NCBI GenBank assembly: GCA_017302455.1
Contig: JAFLDO010000003.1
Location: 87,758 to 151,757, forward strand
DNA from: Accumulibacter sp.
GTDB taxonomy: Bacteria > Pseudomonadota > Gammaproteobacteria > Burkholderiales > Rhodocyclaceae
DNA length: 64,000 bases
Direction of reading: 5' to 3'
Part shown: piece by piece, positions 1 to 11,100 of the stretch
How positions within the stretch are numbered: the first letter of the stretch is position 1
Layout of the letters: each line of letters starts with the position of its first letter
Made by a program: the position numbers and the translations under genes
Notes under the pieces: model-generated
Seen by the model: only the letters and a program-made list of their open reading frames with translations
The model's database searches: none
Told to the model about the DNA's origin: nothing

Positions 1-73
1 CAGCAACCCGCAACTGATACAACTGACCGCCGCGCTGCGCGCGGGGCGTGCATTCCTCATAATTGAAATCCAT
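1..73 (-). CDS. 5' end of an unidentified gene, cut by the window edge
   Basis: On the minus strand an ATG at 71-73 is preceded by a very strong Shine-Dalgarno run (GAGGAGGAAGG) and opens a frame that stays open to the window edge. The visible 24 residues begin MDFNYEECTP and show no recognisable domain or signal peptide. The ribosome binding site is the main support. The product cannot be named from this stub. Confidence 0.5.
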   Translation of the reverse strand, partial: MDFNYEECTPRAQRGGQLYQLRVA

Positions 74-407
74 GACCTTCCTCCTCGTGTGTCTGCCCCG
101 CTGCGCGGAGCGAATCCCCTATCCTGGCCGGTCGACGCGAGTCGCCAGCCTGCTCGCTAGCCGTACGCCCGCCTGCTCAACGCAGGCACCATACGAGCCG
201 CGCCTGCGACCGTAACACGGATGCCGCCCGGATTGCGACAGCGTCCTTTTCGCCACCGGCGGCGATTCAGCACAATCGGCGGCTTGCCGGCAAGGTTTTC
301 ACGAAACGTCAGGAAAACCCCATGCAACAAGCGATTGCGCAGGGCCTGAAAGAGCTCCTGCAGACGCCTCAGCCCCGGCTCAACTAGCCTAGCGCGCGGC
401 CGCCTGA
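74..407. other. Intergenic region, no supported gene
   Basis: I see no convincing coding sequence here. A 21-codon frame (322-387, plus) starts with ATG behind an AGGAAAA box and stops at TAG just before the SulP remnant. It could be the decayed start of that gene, but its residues match nothing I recognise. The stretch also carries the leader of the minus-strand partial gene. Confidence 0.3.
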
Positions 408-600
408 CTACACGCTTGCAGAGCCGGGCTGTCGGCAGCGGCGGAGACCATTCCGGTGGCCATCGCCTGTTCGCAACCGGCTGGTTTCAGCTCGTCGACC
501 GGCCTGTACGCGTCGATCCTGCCAATGGTCGCATAGGCGCTCGCCGGGCTCTCCCGTCAACATGATCGGCCCCGACACGGCGAACGTCGCGCTTGATCCC
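408..600 (+). pseudogene. SulP-family anion permease remnant
   Basis: Reading from about 408, the plus strand gives RAGL..., PVAIACSQPAGF and GLYASILPMVA. This is the conserved N-terminal transmembrane signature of SulP sulfate/bicarbonate transporters, normally AGL...PVAIAYAQLAGF..GLYASILPMVAYALFGSSRQ..GPD. The tyrosine codon after MVA is a TAG stop (534-536). The motif then continues in the next frame as MIGPDTANVA from 562. Nothing like the remaining ten or so membrane spans or the STAS domain follows, and the next gene starts on the other strand. I read this as the short decayed relic of a transporter gene. The family match is by eye from memory; the stop and frame change are seen directly. 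Confidence 0.55.
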
Positions 601-775
601 GATGGCCACGCTCGACATCGCCGGCCTCGACACGATCGAGCGGTTTGACCGAGGAAGAGCGCCCGAGCGTCAGCTCCGACTCGACGACGCAAGGATCGCC
701 AAACGAGTCAACGAGGAACACACGCGTGCTGGCGGCTATGGCCGTGCCAACGATCCCTCACCCGCGACACGCTGC

Positions 776-1063
776 TCAGGAGTCCGGCTGAGCCTTCTCG
801 TTCGCGAGCGCCCTGGTTGTGATGTCTTCATACAGCTTGGCCACTCTGGCCGACAGCTCTTTATACTCAGGGTGGCGGGCCAGGAATGGCTTGGCGTCCT
901 CCCCATCGGCAAAAACCCGCTCGAGAAAGGCAATATCCATATCATCGAGGCACTCGCCCGCATCGACCTTCGCCTTGAGATCGAGCGCACGCGGTAGCCG
1001 CTCCTTCTCCAGACGCTCCAACACCACCATTGCCATTCCGAGATCGTCCGATTCCTGACTCAT
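776..1063 (-). CDS. Small acidic helical protein of unknown function
   Basis: A 95-residue protein beginning MSQESDDLG. The start was chosen because its ATG lies behind an AAGGAG box with good spacing; the frame stays open further upstream but those residues look non-coding. The protein is rich in Leu, Glu, Asp and Lys and probably all alpha-helical (VVLERLEKERLPRALDLKAKV, then a C-terminal helix). There are no cysteine motifs, signal peptide or membrane span. I do not recognise a family. It is a lone gene, convergent with the SulP relic and divergent from the M16 peptidase gene. Confidence 0.6.
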   Translation of the reverse strand: MSQESDDLGMAMVVLERLEKERLPRALDLKAKVDAGECLDDMDIAFLERVFADGEDAKPFLARHPEYKELSARVAKLYEDITTRALANEKAQPDS

Positions 1064-1524
1064 TGCTTGCTCCTTGTCATGTAGCACCCCACCACCGGGA
1101 AAACTCGCCGGGCCAGTGGACCACGTCCAGCGGCTAAACGCCTGCCCCGACACGAGTTGGTGATAATGCCAGCTCTCACAAACAAAAGGCAATGGCGCGG
1201 TGTCGAGGTCGCCGCGGACGCGGACAGCCAATCGCGCACGCGGGCTCGCCGGGCGAGGTCACAACCGGTTACACAACGGCGACAGAGCAGCAACAGATCC
1301 GCCTTACGGGAATCGCTATTCTCCCCCCTGTCGCTGCCACGCAATCTTCCCTCCCCCTCCTCCCGCGTGACAGTGGCCGTTGCACCCGGCCCGCCCAGCC
1401 CTCCCTCTGAGCGGGCCGTTTCTTTTCCAGGCCGCCTATAATCCTCACTACCGCCATCGGCAGCCGCGCCGCCGCTGGCACGATCTCGTTCGCAGTGCAT
1501 TGGCTACCAAGTGGAGTCGCCGTC
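1064..1524. other. Divergent intergenic region before the M16 peptidase gene
   Basis: About 460 bases separate the two divergent genes. A perfect TATAAT lies at 1437-1442 on the plus strand, about 80 bases before the peptidase start, but there is no good -35 box at standard spacing. Overlapping frames on both strands are mutually inconsistent and lack ribosome binding sites, so I call no gene here. Confidence 0.35.
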
Positions 1525-4296
1525 ATGAACCGATGGATCAAAGCCGCAACCTGCTTCCTGTCGTGGCTGATGCTGAGTTTTGCACCGCCATGGGCCTACG
1601 CTGGATCGTCGGCGCCAGCGAAACTCCCAGCTGGCGTCAAGAAGCTCAACACGGTCGAGGGAATAAGCGAATACCAACTGAGCAACGGCCTGCGCTTCAT
1701 TCTGTTTCCTGATGCAGCCAAAGCGACCGCCACGGTCAACGTCACCTATCTGGTCGGATCCCGGCATGAGAATTATGGCGAAACCGGTATGGCCCACCTC
1801 CTCGAACATCTGATCTTCAAGGGATCAAGGAATTTCCCGGATCCGGCACGAGAGTTCAAGGCACGCGGTTTTCAGATCAACGGGACGACCTGGCTCGATC
1901 GAACCAACTACTACCTCACCTTCCCGGCCAGCGACGACAACATCCGTTGGGCGCTGGCGTGGAGCGCCGACGCCATGGTCAATTCGTTCATCGCCCGAAA
2001 GGACCTCGATACCGAGATGACGGTTGTCCGCAATGAGTTCGAGATGGGCGAGAACGATCCCGCAAGCGTCATGCTCAAGCGCATGCAGTCGCTGCTTTTC
2101 GACTGGCACAACTACGGCAACAGCACGATCGGCGCGCGCAGCGACATCGAGAACGTCAGGATCGAGAACCTGCAAGCGTTCTACCGCACGTTTTACCAAC
2201 CCGACAACGCCGTCCTCACGGTGGCCGGCAAGTTTGACGAGCAGAGGACGATCGAGCGGATCGTCGCCACACTGGGCAAACTGCCCAAGCCCTCGCGCGT
2301 GCTTCCGGAACACTGGACGGTCGAGCCGACGGCCGATGGCGAACGCCAGTTCGTCGTCCGGCGCAAGGGAGAAATACCTCTGGTCACCTTGGCGTACCGC
2401 ACCCCATCAAGCCTGCACACCGACTCCGATGGCGTCGGCATGGCCGCAGAGATCCTCGGCGACACGCCCAACGGCCGGCTCTACAAGGAACTCGTGCAGC
2501 CGGGACTGGCGGCACAGGTCTTCGCCTACACGATTGACGGCCGCGAGCCCGGCTTTGTCGTCTTCGGAGCTACCGTCAACAAGGACCAATCGATCGAGCG
2601 CGTGCGCGACAGGATGATCGAAGTGGTCGAGAACAGCCTGGCCCAAGCGGGCGCGACTCCCTCTGAACTGGGGCGGGCGGTGGAGCAGGCACGCACGGCC
2701 CACGAACGGGCACTGGCCGATCCCGAGGCGTTCGCGGTGCTTCTTTCCGAGTACATTGCGCTCGGCGACTGGCGGCTGTTCTTTCATGCCCGTGATCAGC
2801 TCGACCACATCACGCCGGCACAGGTCGACGCCGCGGCGACGAAGTATTTCGTGCGTGACAACCGCGTAGTTGGAACCTTCATCCCCGACGAGGCGCCGCG
2901 CCGCGCGGTGGTGCCGCAAGCGCCCACCGCCGCGCAGGTGCTGGCGAGTTACACGCCGCAGGAAAAGGGTGACGCGGGAGAAGCCTTCGAGCCTTCGCAC
3001 GAGAACATTACGGCACGCACGCACCTCGACAGCTTCGGCAACCTGAAGATCGCTCTGCTGCCGAAAAGCAACCGTGGTCGGACCGTCAACGTGGCGATGA
3101 GCTTCCGCTGGGGTGACGAAAAGTCGCTGGCGCATCGGAACGTCGCCGCGCCACTGACGATTGCGATGCTGGCGCGCGGTACCAAAACGTTGACACGTCA
3201 GCAGATCGCCGACGAAATCACCCGCCTGAAGGTCCGCGGCAGCCTGACTCACTTTGAAACGACCCGCGAGAAGCTGCCCGAGGCGCTCAGGCTGGTGGCC
3301 CGTCTACTCCAGAAGCCGAGCTTCCCGGAGGCGGAATTCGACGAACTCAAGCGCGAGCATCTGACGGCGCTGCAATCCCAACTCGACAACCCTGAGGATC
3401 TGTCGAGCGACGCCCTGCAGTCGCATTTCAACACCTATCCCGCCGGCGATCCGCGTTACCACACCCCGCTGCCGGAACGTATCGAACAGGTGCGCCGGAC
3501 CACTCTGGACGATATCGTTAGCTATCATCGCGACCTGATCGGCACTGCACGCGGTGAAATCGCCATCGTCGGCGACTTCGACGAGAAAGCCATCGCAAGA
3601 GAACTGCAGTCGCTGTTTCCCGCCTACGTCTCGCGATCACCGTATGGCCGCGTTGACCGCGAGTTCCGCCCCGTGCCTGCCAAGCGGATCGTCATCGACA
3701 CGCCCGAGAAGGAGAACGCGTTCTTTCGCGCGCGCAGCACCCTGATGTTGCGCGACGCTGACGCCGACGCCCCCGCGCTATACGTGGCCAACAACATCTT
3801 CGGGGGCAGCGGCGGACTGTCGAGCCGGCTGATGGATCGTCTTCGGCAGAAGGACGGTGTCAGCTACAGCGTCAATTCCAGCTTGTCGATGGGCAGTCGC
3901 CAAGCGCTATCGACGTGGTCGCTTTTCGCGATGGTTGCGCCCCAGAATGTCGGCCGTGCCGAGCACGCCATCCTGGAGGAACTCGCGCGCGCGCTGCGTG
4001 ACGGATTCACCGAGCAGGAAGTCGCGGAAGCCAAGAAGGGCATCCTCGAATCGCGGACTCTCAGCCGCTCGCAGGACAGTTCAGTCGCTTCGCGCTGGTC
4101 GTCCTATCTCGACCTTGGCCGCACCTGGCAGTTCTCCAAGGACTTTGAGGCGAAGGTGATGGCGCTCACCGCAGCGGAGGTCAACGCCGCCTTCCGCAAG
4201 TACATCGATCCCGACGGGCTGACGCTGGTGGTGGCTGCCGACAGCCGCAAGGCGATAGCAGCCGAGTCATCCGGCGAGCGACTTGTCAAACACTGA
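1525..4296 (+). CDS. Exported M16-family zinc metallopeptidase (pitrilysin/insulinase-like)
   Basis: A 923-residue protein. I start it at the ATG behind GTGGAG because it then opens with a signal peptide (MNRWIKAATCFLSWLMLSFAPPWAYA). It is therefore expected in the periplasm or outer envelope. The inverted zinc motif HLLEH is at residues 91-95, with a downstream acidic helix (VVRNEFEMGEND, about residue 170) supplying the third ligand. The length fits two tandem M16 modules (about 45-480 and 500-910), the second without HXXEH, as usual in two-domain family members. These enzymes degrade peptides or process secreted proteins; the substrate here is unknown. It stands alone in its strand block, with mscL convergent 77 bases downstream. 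Confidence 0.92.
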   Translation: MNRWIKAATCFLSWLMLSFAPPWAYAGSSAPAKLPAGVKKLNTVEGISEYQLSNGLRFILFPDAAKATATVNVTYLVGSRHENYGETGMAHLLEHLIFKGSRNFPDPAREFKARGFQINGTTWLDRTNYYLTFPASDDNIRWALAWSADAMVNSFIARKDLDTEMTVVRNEFEMGENDPASVMLKRMQSLLFDWHNYGNSTIGARSDIENVRIENLQAFYRTFYQPDNAVLTVAGKFDEQRTIERIVATLGKLPKPSRVLPEHWTVEPTADGERQFVVRRKGEIPLVTLAYRTPSSLHTDSDGVGMAAEILGDTPNGRLYKELVQPGLAAQVFAYTIDGREPGFVVFGATVNKDQSIERVRDRMIEVVENSLAQAGATPSELGRAVEQARTAHERALADPEAFAVLLSEYIALGDWRLFFHARDQLDHITPAQVDAAATKYFVRDNRVVGTFIPDEAPRRAVVPQAPTAAQVLASYTPQEKGDAGEAFEPSHENITARTHLDSFGNLKIALLPKSNRGRTVNVAMSFRWGDEKSLAHRNVAAPLTIAMLARGTKTLTRQQIADEITRLKVRGSLTHFETTREKLPEALRLVARLLQKPSFPEAEFDELKREHLTALQSQLDNPEDLSSDALQSHFNTYPAGDPRYHTPLPERIEQVRRTTLDDIVSYHRDLIGTARGEIAIVGDFDEKAIARELQSLFPAYVSRSPYGRVDREFRPVPAKRIVIDTPEKENAFFRARSTLMLRDADADAPALYVANNIFGGSGGLSSRLMDRLRQKDGVSYSVNSSLSMGSRQALSTWSLFAMVAPQNVGRAEHAILEELARALRDGFTEQEVAEAKKGILESRTLSRSQDSSVASRWSSYLDLGRTWQFSKDFEAKVMALTAAEVNAAFRKYIDPDGLTLVVAADSRKAIAAESSGERLVKH

Positions 4297-4373
4297 GTCG
4301 ACGACGACACACGTGCCGCGCCGAAGTCGCCGGGGCCGCCACCCGGGCGGGACCCCTGCGCCGACCACGCGGG

Positions 4374-4808
4374 CTATTTCTTCAGGCTGTCACGGATCTC
4401 GCGCAGCAGCAGAACTTCTTCGGCAAGTTCGGGCGGCGATGGCGGTTCAGCGGGCGGTTCGCTCTTCTTCAGGCGATTGATCTGCTTGACCATGATGAAG
4501 ATGATGAAGGCCAGAATGATGAAGTTGACCAGAATGGTAAGAAAGCTGCCATAGGCAAAGATCGGCACCTGCGCTTTCTTCAGCGCATCGACAGTCCGCG
4601 CCGTACCTTCGGGGATGGTGCCCAGTACCAGGAACATCCCCGAGAAGTCCAGCTTGCCCCCCATGATCCAGGCGATGAAGGGCATGATCAGATCGCCGAC
4701 CACCGAATCGACGATCTTGCCGAAAGCACCGCCAATGATCACGCCGACGGCGAGATCCATGACGTTGCCTTTCATCGCAAACTCCTTGAATTCTGACATC
4801 ATGCTCAT
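4374..4808 (-). CDS. mscL: Large-conductance mechanosensitive channel MscL
   Basis: A 144-residue inner-membrane channel that opens under high membrane tension and releases solutes during hypo-osmotic shock. The N-terminal amphipathic helix ([12 protein letters not shown]) and TM1 with the pore-lining [18 protein letters not shown] are typical. They are followed by the periplasmic loop, TM2 ([20 protein letters not shown]), the RLKK cluster and a cytoplasmic helix ending [10 protein letters not shown]. Length is normal for the family. The start has an AAGGAAA box; a second ATG two codons in is also possible. Monocistronic. Confidence 0.97.
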   Translation of the reverse strand: MSMMSEFKEFAMKGNVMDLAVGVIIGGAFGKIVDSVVGDLIMPFIAWIMGGKLDFSGMFLVLGTIPEGTARTVDALKKAQVPIFAYGSFLTILVNFIILAFIIFIMVKQINRLKKSEPPAEPPSPPELAEEVLLLREIRDSLKK

Positions 4809-4868
4809 GCTGTTTCCTTTCTTCCGGTTGAGTAAAGCTTGGAGGCTTGGCCCCTTTCGTAGCGGCGC

Positions 4869-4898
4869 ATTATAGGCGCCATGCCGGCATCTCGTGAA
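4869..4898 (-). promoter_or_regulatory. Probable mscL promoter
   Basis: On the minus strand a perfect -10 TATAAT (4869-4874) lies 18 bases from a TTCACG -35-like box (4893-4898). This would place transcription start about 55 bases before the mscL ATG. The -10 is convincing; the -35 matches consensus at four of six positions. Confidence 0.5.
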
Positions 4899-4999
4899 GT
4901 GAGGGGGTTGCGGTCCGAACAGGCTCGTAGCAGCGCTACGAAAGTCCGCTGACGCGACGCCAGGACCTTCGCCGTTGGCGTACCATCGCCCGTTAGGCG

Positions 5000-5105
5000 A
5001 TGAACCGCTTCCATCCGCTCGACAACAACCCGGTCGAGAATGTGTTTCGGCCGATCGCCATCGGCAAGAAGAACGCGCTTACGACCAACGATCCGACGAG
5101 CGACG
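5000..5105 (+). pseudogene. IS66-family transposase C-terminal scrap
   Basis: The plus-strand reading contains [19 protein letters not shown], the hallmark C-terminal segment of IS66-type TnpC transposases (family form: DNNxxERAIRPIALGRKN). An in-frame TAG lies just upstream (4994-4996). The homology fades after about 5105, and no ORF1/ORF2 partners or intact ends are visible. This is a dead insertion-sequence fragment immediately beyond the C-terminus of the giant RTX gene, so an old insertion may have remodelled that gene's 3' end. Confidence 0.6.
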
Positions 5106-5149
5106 CTCTTCACAGGCGTTGCATGCGGCATGCGGAATGCCATGGCAGA

Positions 5150-8100
5150 TCAGAGCCAGCGGTCCGGTCCTGGCGGCCCGCCAGGGAGGCTCTTCAGGCC
5201 AGGAGATGGCTCGGCAAACAACAGCGCCGGGTCGCCGCCGAGGCGCCGAGATGCCGGGTCGCTGCCGTGCACTACTCCCCAGTCGGCGTCTGCTGGGGCG
5301 TCGTGCGCCACGTTCAGCCAGTCGGACAACGCGGCGTCCTGAGCGAGCAGACGCACCGTGTTCGCGCCGGCCTCCACCCACAGGCGCCTAACAGCCGGAT
5401 CTCCGGAGTCCGGTGAGGTCTCCTTGGCGAGCTGCCGATCATGGCGTTCGACCAGCTCGCGATCGACAAAGGCCAACTGCCTGCCCTCGCCGCGGGATGG
5501 CCAGCTATTCAGCCAATCGTCATCGAGCGAAACTTCCGCCGGCGCGGCCATGGCCTGCCCGTCGCCACCGTCGACAGCCAGTCGGCCAGCGGGCGCGTCG
5601 ACCAAAGCGAGAAGGAAGACATCCGAGGCGAGCTGGTCCGCCCGGTCGACGTCGGCAAAACTCCCTGGCGTGAGGTGCCAGCGAGTGTCGCTGTAAGGTG
5701 CCGACGCGCGATCTTCAAGCCCCCGTTGCAGCACCGGGACGTCGTTCGTACCCTCGACGCGCACGAGGATGCCGCCCATCCCGGTGCTGATGCCGTCGTC
5801 GGTAGTCGAATAGAGAAAACGTTCGATTCCCTGATCGCCGACGCCCAGCGCCTGTACCTGTGGCAACGCGTTGTTCAGCGAGTAGGAGAAGCCGCCGGTG
5901 GCATCCAGCGACAGCACGCCGTAGGTACCGTAAAGACGACCCGCTTCGAGGATACGCGGTGTCGAGTCCGAGCCGGCACTGCCGGGGCCGGCAAACAATT
6001 CGCCGACGAGAGGGCGCAACTCACCCTCGGCGATCTCGAAGCGAGCGAATTCGATCACCGGATAGTTCGCGGGATTGATCGTCGTGAGAACGAAATCCTG
6101 GCTTGCCGTCGCACCAAAGCTGTCGGTCGCGGCGACGCGGACCAGCAAGTCGCCGGCAAAACCCGTCGCGGTGCCGGTGAAGGTCTGGGTGGCCGGATCG
6201 AAACTCAGCCACGACGGCAGAGCGGAACCGTCGGCCATCGCGGCACCATAGGTGAGACGATCGCCGACATCAGCGTCGGTGAACGCGCCCGTCGGCAGGG
6301 CATGGGCGAACGGGAAGCCGATCTCGGCCCACGACCCGGCTAGCGGCAGGCCGACGAGCGGCGCTTGATTGACCTTGTCGATCGTTACCGCGAAGGTGCT
6401 GCTGGCGGTGGCTCCGACGCGGTCGCTGGCGGTCACGCGCACGTTTAACATGCCGACGTCGGCCTTGCCCGGAGTGCCGCTGAAGGTTCGGCTCGTGGGG
6501 TCGAAGTGCAGCCAGGCAGGCAAGGCTTCGTCGCTGTCCTGCGCTGCCGAGTACGACAGCACGTCGCCGAGATCCTGGTCAACAAAGGTCTCGCCCGGCA
6601 GGTGCAGCTCGAAGGGCGAATCGACAAGCGCCGACTGATCGGCGAGGGTGCGGGCGGCGACGGGTGCGTCGTTGGTATTCTGAACCAGCAGGCGGAAGCT
6701 GTCGAAAGCAAGCTCGCCGCCAGCGTTGCGGGCGCTGACGCGGACGTCCAGCGCGCCGACATCGCCGTTTTCCGGGGTACCGGAGAGCGTCCAGCTGTCG
6801 GCATCGAAGTGCAGCCAGTCGGGAAGGGGCTGTTCATCGAGCAAGGTTACGTTCAGCGACAAACGCTCGCTCGACGAGCCGGCGCTGAACTCGCCCGGCG
6901 GCAGCTCGTAGTGGAAAGCACTGTCCTCGGTCGCCAGCTGATCCTCTGCCGGGACAACGAGTACCGGCGGTGCAGCCTTCTCGTCGATGCCGATCGAAAA
7001 ATCCACTAACGCCGTTGCCCCGGCAGCGTCTGTCGCCAGCAGGCGGATCCCGGTCGGTGCGCGCTGGTCTGCCGGAACCAACCCGGAAAAAGTCAGCGTC
7101 GCCGGATCGAAACGAATCCAGCCCGGCAGCGGAGAACCGCTCTCCTGCACGGCGCTGAAAGTCAGCGTATCGCCCGTATCGCTGTCAACGAACGTCGTCT
7201 GCGGTATCCGGAAGTTGAACGACTGACCCTGGCGGTAGATTTGGTCGGCCACCGGCAGTACCGCCTTGGGCTGATGGTTGTACGCGCCGAGGGTCACCGC
7301 GATGTCGAATTCATCGGTCACCGTTGCGCCTGCCGGGTCGGCGGCGACGACGCTAATGCTGAAACGCCCGACGTCATCCGCTTGCGGCAGTCCTTCGAGC
7401 CTGCCGCTCGCCGGATTGAAGCGCAGCCATGCCGGCAGGGGCGCGCCGCTGGCCAGCGTCGCCGAATAACTCAGCGCCTGACCGGGATCGACCGCCAGGA
7501 AAGCTCCCGCAGTGGCGATCAACAGCGGCGCGCCTTCCTCGACGACCTGGTCGGGCAACGGCGAGCGCAGCGTCGGGGGGTCATACGCGTTGAGCACGGT
7601 GATCGTCACCAACTGTTTGGGAGTCCCTATCCAGTCGTGCGCACTGGCATCCGGCTCAAGCCCGCCCCGCTCGAAGGGGTCGCGCGCGCTTATCTCCAGG
7701 ACGTGTGTGCCAACGGCGAAATCGCCTGGGGAAAGATGAATCTGCAGCGTGTCCGTGTCGAACCATCCCCAAAGCTCCTGCCCGCCGGTAAGCGGATTGG
7801 TGCTGCTGAGGCTGCTCGCTGTCAGGCGGAGCGGGTCGCCGTCGGCATCGGCGAACGTTCCGGGCGGCAGCGTGATCGTGCTGAGCGCGTGCTCGCGGAC
7901 GACGATCTCCGGAATCGGCGCAATCGTCGGTGCGCGGTTGGCGATGAGATGAAGGGGCGCTTGCGACGTTTCGCCATGGCCGTCGTCGGCGACGATGAGC
8001 AAGTCGGCAGTGCGTGGCGCCGGACCGCTGCCGACGAAGCGCAAACGATTAGCGGCCGCATCATAGTGCCAGTCCGACCTTTGCGCTGGCTCGGCAGGGA

Positions 8101-11100
8101 GAACGGAAATCGCCAGGGTGTCGCCGTCCACGTCGGTGAAGGTCGGCTGTTTCACCGCGAAGCCCTCGGACAACGAGGCAACGATGTCGCTGACGGCACC
8201 ATCGCTCCATTGCCAGCGACCGGCGACCCACACTTGCCCGAAGACGGCCCACGGTGCCGCGGGGAAAGTCGCGATCACCGGCAGGTGATTGACGGGCGCG
8301 GCGTCGACGTCGAGCACCAGGTCGGTGCTCGCACGCAGGCCGAGGCGGTCCTCGGCGGTCAGCCGGAAAGTCCAGCTGCCGACGTCCCAGTAGTCCAGGC
8401 CACCGATGCGCGTGGCGTCGCCCGGTGTCAGGCCGCTGTAGGTAAAGGCGGAGCCGTTGTCATTGGTGTTGGGGCGCGATTGCAGCGCAAAGCCGCCGCC
8501 AGTGGCGACGAGGCTGAAGGCGGACTTGGCGTGCGCCGGCCGCGCGAGGACATCGACGGTGTAGGCAAGGGTGTCGCCGCGATCAGGATCGACGAACAGG
8601 TCGTCCGGCAGACGGATGTCGGCGATGTCACCCTCGTCAAGGCGCAGCCCGGCGAGCGGCCTGTTCACCCGCGGCGGCTGGTTGCTCTGGCCGACCACGA
8701 TATCGAAGTCCTCGTCGGACGCGGCGCCGTGCGTGTCCGTCGCGCGGACGCGGACACGGGTGACGCCGACGGCGTCGCTGTCGGCGATACCGCTCAGGCG
8801 ACGCGTGGCGCTGTCGAAGGCCAGCCAGTCGGGTAGCGGCGAACCGTCGGCGAGCGTCACCTCGGTGGCGAAGGCATCCCCTTCGGGGTCGACAAAAAGA
8901 TCTGCCGGCAGGGCCACGTCGATCGCCTCGCCCTGGCGGAGAACCAGATCGGCGAGCGTCCTGCGCACGCGCGGGGAATCGTTGGCATCGCCGACGACAA
9001 GGGCAAAATCGTCGCTAGCGATGCGCCCGCGCGTATCGGTGGCCGACACGGCGATCGCCAGCGTGCCGACATCGCCCTTGCCGGGAATGCCGGTCAGCGT
9101 CTGCGTTACGGGATTGAAAGTCAGCCACTCGGGGAGCGGGCGGCCATCCACCTGAACTGCGGCAAGCATCAGGCGGTCGCCGGGATCGGCATCGACGAAT
9201 GTATCGGCGGGCAGCGTCAGCGCAAGGGCATCCCCCTGGCCGATTAAGACGTCCGCCAAGGGTTTCGCCACCACCGGCGAGGTATCGTTCGGATTGTGGA
9301 CAGTCAGCTCAAAGGACGTCGCGATCGTCGCGCCGCCGCTGTCGGACGCGCTCAGGCGGACGGCAAGCGTGCCGACGTCACCAGCGCCCGGCGTTCCCGC
9401 GAGCGACCAGCTGGCGGCGTCGAAGCGCAACCAGCCCGGCAGCGGTGCGCCGTCGGCGAGCGTCGCCGACGCAATCAGCACGTCACCCGCGTCCGCGTCG
9501 GCGAAGCTAGCGGCGAGATCGAGCGCGAAGCGGCGGCCGGCGTCGACAACCTGGCGGCCGCCGGCGGCAGCGATGAAGGGCAGGCTATTGACGGAGGCCG
9601 CTGCGGCGGCAGCGACGTCGTCGGCATGCCAGCTGCTGCCGTCTGCGAAGACGATCGTCTCCACTGCGCTGCCGGCCTGCCAATAAGCGCGGATCGTCAC
9701 GCGATCACGCGCACCGCGCAGCGACAGCAGCAGGTCGTCGCCGTTGCGGCGCACGATCAGGTCGACGGGTGAGATGCCGGCGCCGAGAACGAGCGCGTCG
9801 GCAGGCGACCCGGTACCGTTATCGATCACGAGATCCTGGCCATAGCCGTAAGCGAAGACGAAGCGATCATTCCCCGCCCCACCGTCGAGGATGTCGTTGC
9901 CGCCACCGCCATCGAGAACATCGTCGCCACCGCCGCCGCCGAGGCGATTGTCCGCATCGTTGCCGGTCAGGCGATTGGCGCCGGAATTGCCGGTGCCGTC
10001 GATGGCAGCCGAGCCGGTCAACGTCAGATTCTCGACGTTGTCGGCCAGGGTGTGGCTGGCGGACGCCCGGACGCTATCGCTTCCGGCGCCCGGGGCTTCC
10101 TCGATGCGATCCAGAACGCTGTCGGCGACATAAACATCATCGCCGGTGCCGCCTTGCAGGACGTCAGCGCCGGCGCCTCCGTCGAGGGTGTCGTCGCCGG
10201 CGTAGCCGCGCAAGGCGTTGTTGCCAGCGTTTCCCAGCAGTCGGTTGTTCCCGTCGTCGCCAAAGGCGTAAAGGTTGGCAGCACCGGTGAGTTCGATGTT
10301 CTCGACGCTGACCTCGGCCGTCAGCGCCTGGCTGAGCGACGAGCGCAGCGTGTCGTTGCCCTCACCGCGCCGTTCGACGATCGTGTCAGCGGCATTGTCG
10401 ACAACGTAGGTGTCGTCACCTCGGCCACCGAGCAGTGTATCGGCGCCGCCGCCGCCGTCGAGGGTATCGTTGCCGTCGCCGCCTTCGATGCGGTTCGCGG
10501 CACGCGTTCCGAGCAGGCGGTTATCAGCGGCGTTGCCGGTGAGATCGATCGCAGCGTTGCCCAGCGCTTCGAAACTTTCGATTTCGGCAGGCAGTTCCAC
10601 GTCCGTCAGGGCGACCATGCGCAGTGTGTCGGTGCCGCCATCGGCCAGTTCGAGAACGGTGTCGAGCTCGTCGGCCAGGTAGACATCGTCGCCGGGACCA
10701 CCAATCAGCGCGTCGGCGCCGAAACCGCCGTCGAGAACGTCGTTGCCTGCGCCGCCGCGCAGCTCATCGTCGCCATCGCCGCCGCTCAGGCGGTCGTTGC
10801 CGGCGCCGCCGTCGAGGCGGCCTGACCAGGCAGCGGCGATGGACAGCACGTCGTCGCCGTCGCCGCCGTCCATCGCCGCTGCCTGCCGCGACATCTCGGC
10901 GGCGCTCCACAGCGTGCCGTCGGCAAGACGCAGCTGCAGGACGCTCTGTGTCGGCGGATTGGCGAACCAGCCCCGCAGGCGCAGCGAATCGGCGGCGGCG
11001 GCGACGAGCAGGTCTTCGCCGGCGCGGCCCAGCGTCAGGGTGTCGGCAGCGATGCCGGCACCGACGACGAGCGTGTCGAGTCGTGCGGCGGCGGGAATCG

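Noticed and set aside
593..997. 134-codon plus-strand frame over the 95-residue gene
   Set aside because: The opposite frame has a better ribosome binding site and more natural composition.
7241..8836. 531-codon plus-strand open frame opposite the giant gene
   Set aside because: It is antisense to Ig-module codons, is rich in Arg/Gly/Val without domain character, and has no ribosome binding site. It is a by-product of high GC and repetition.
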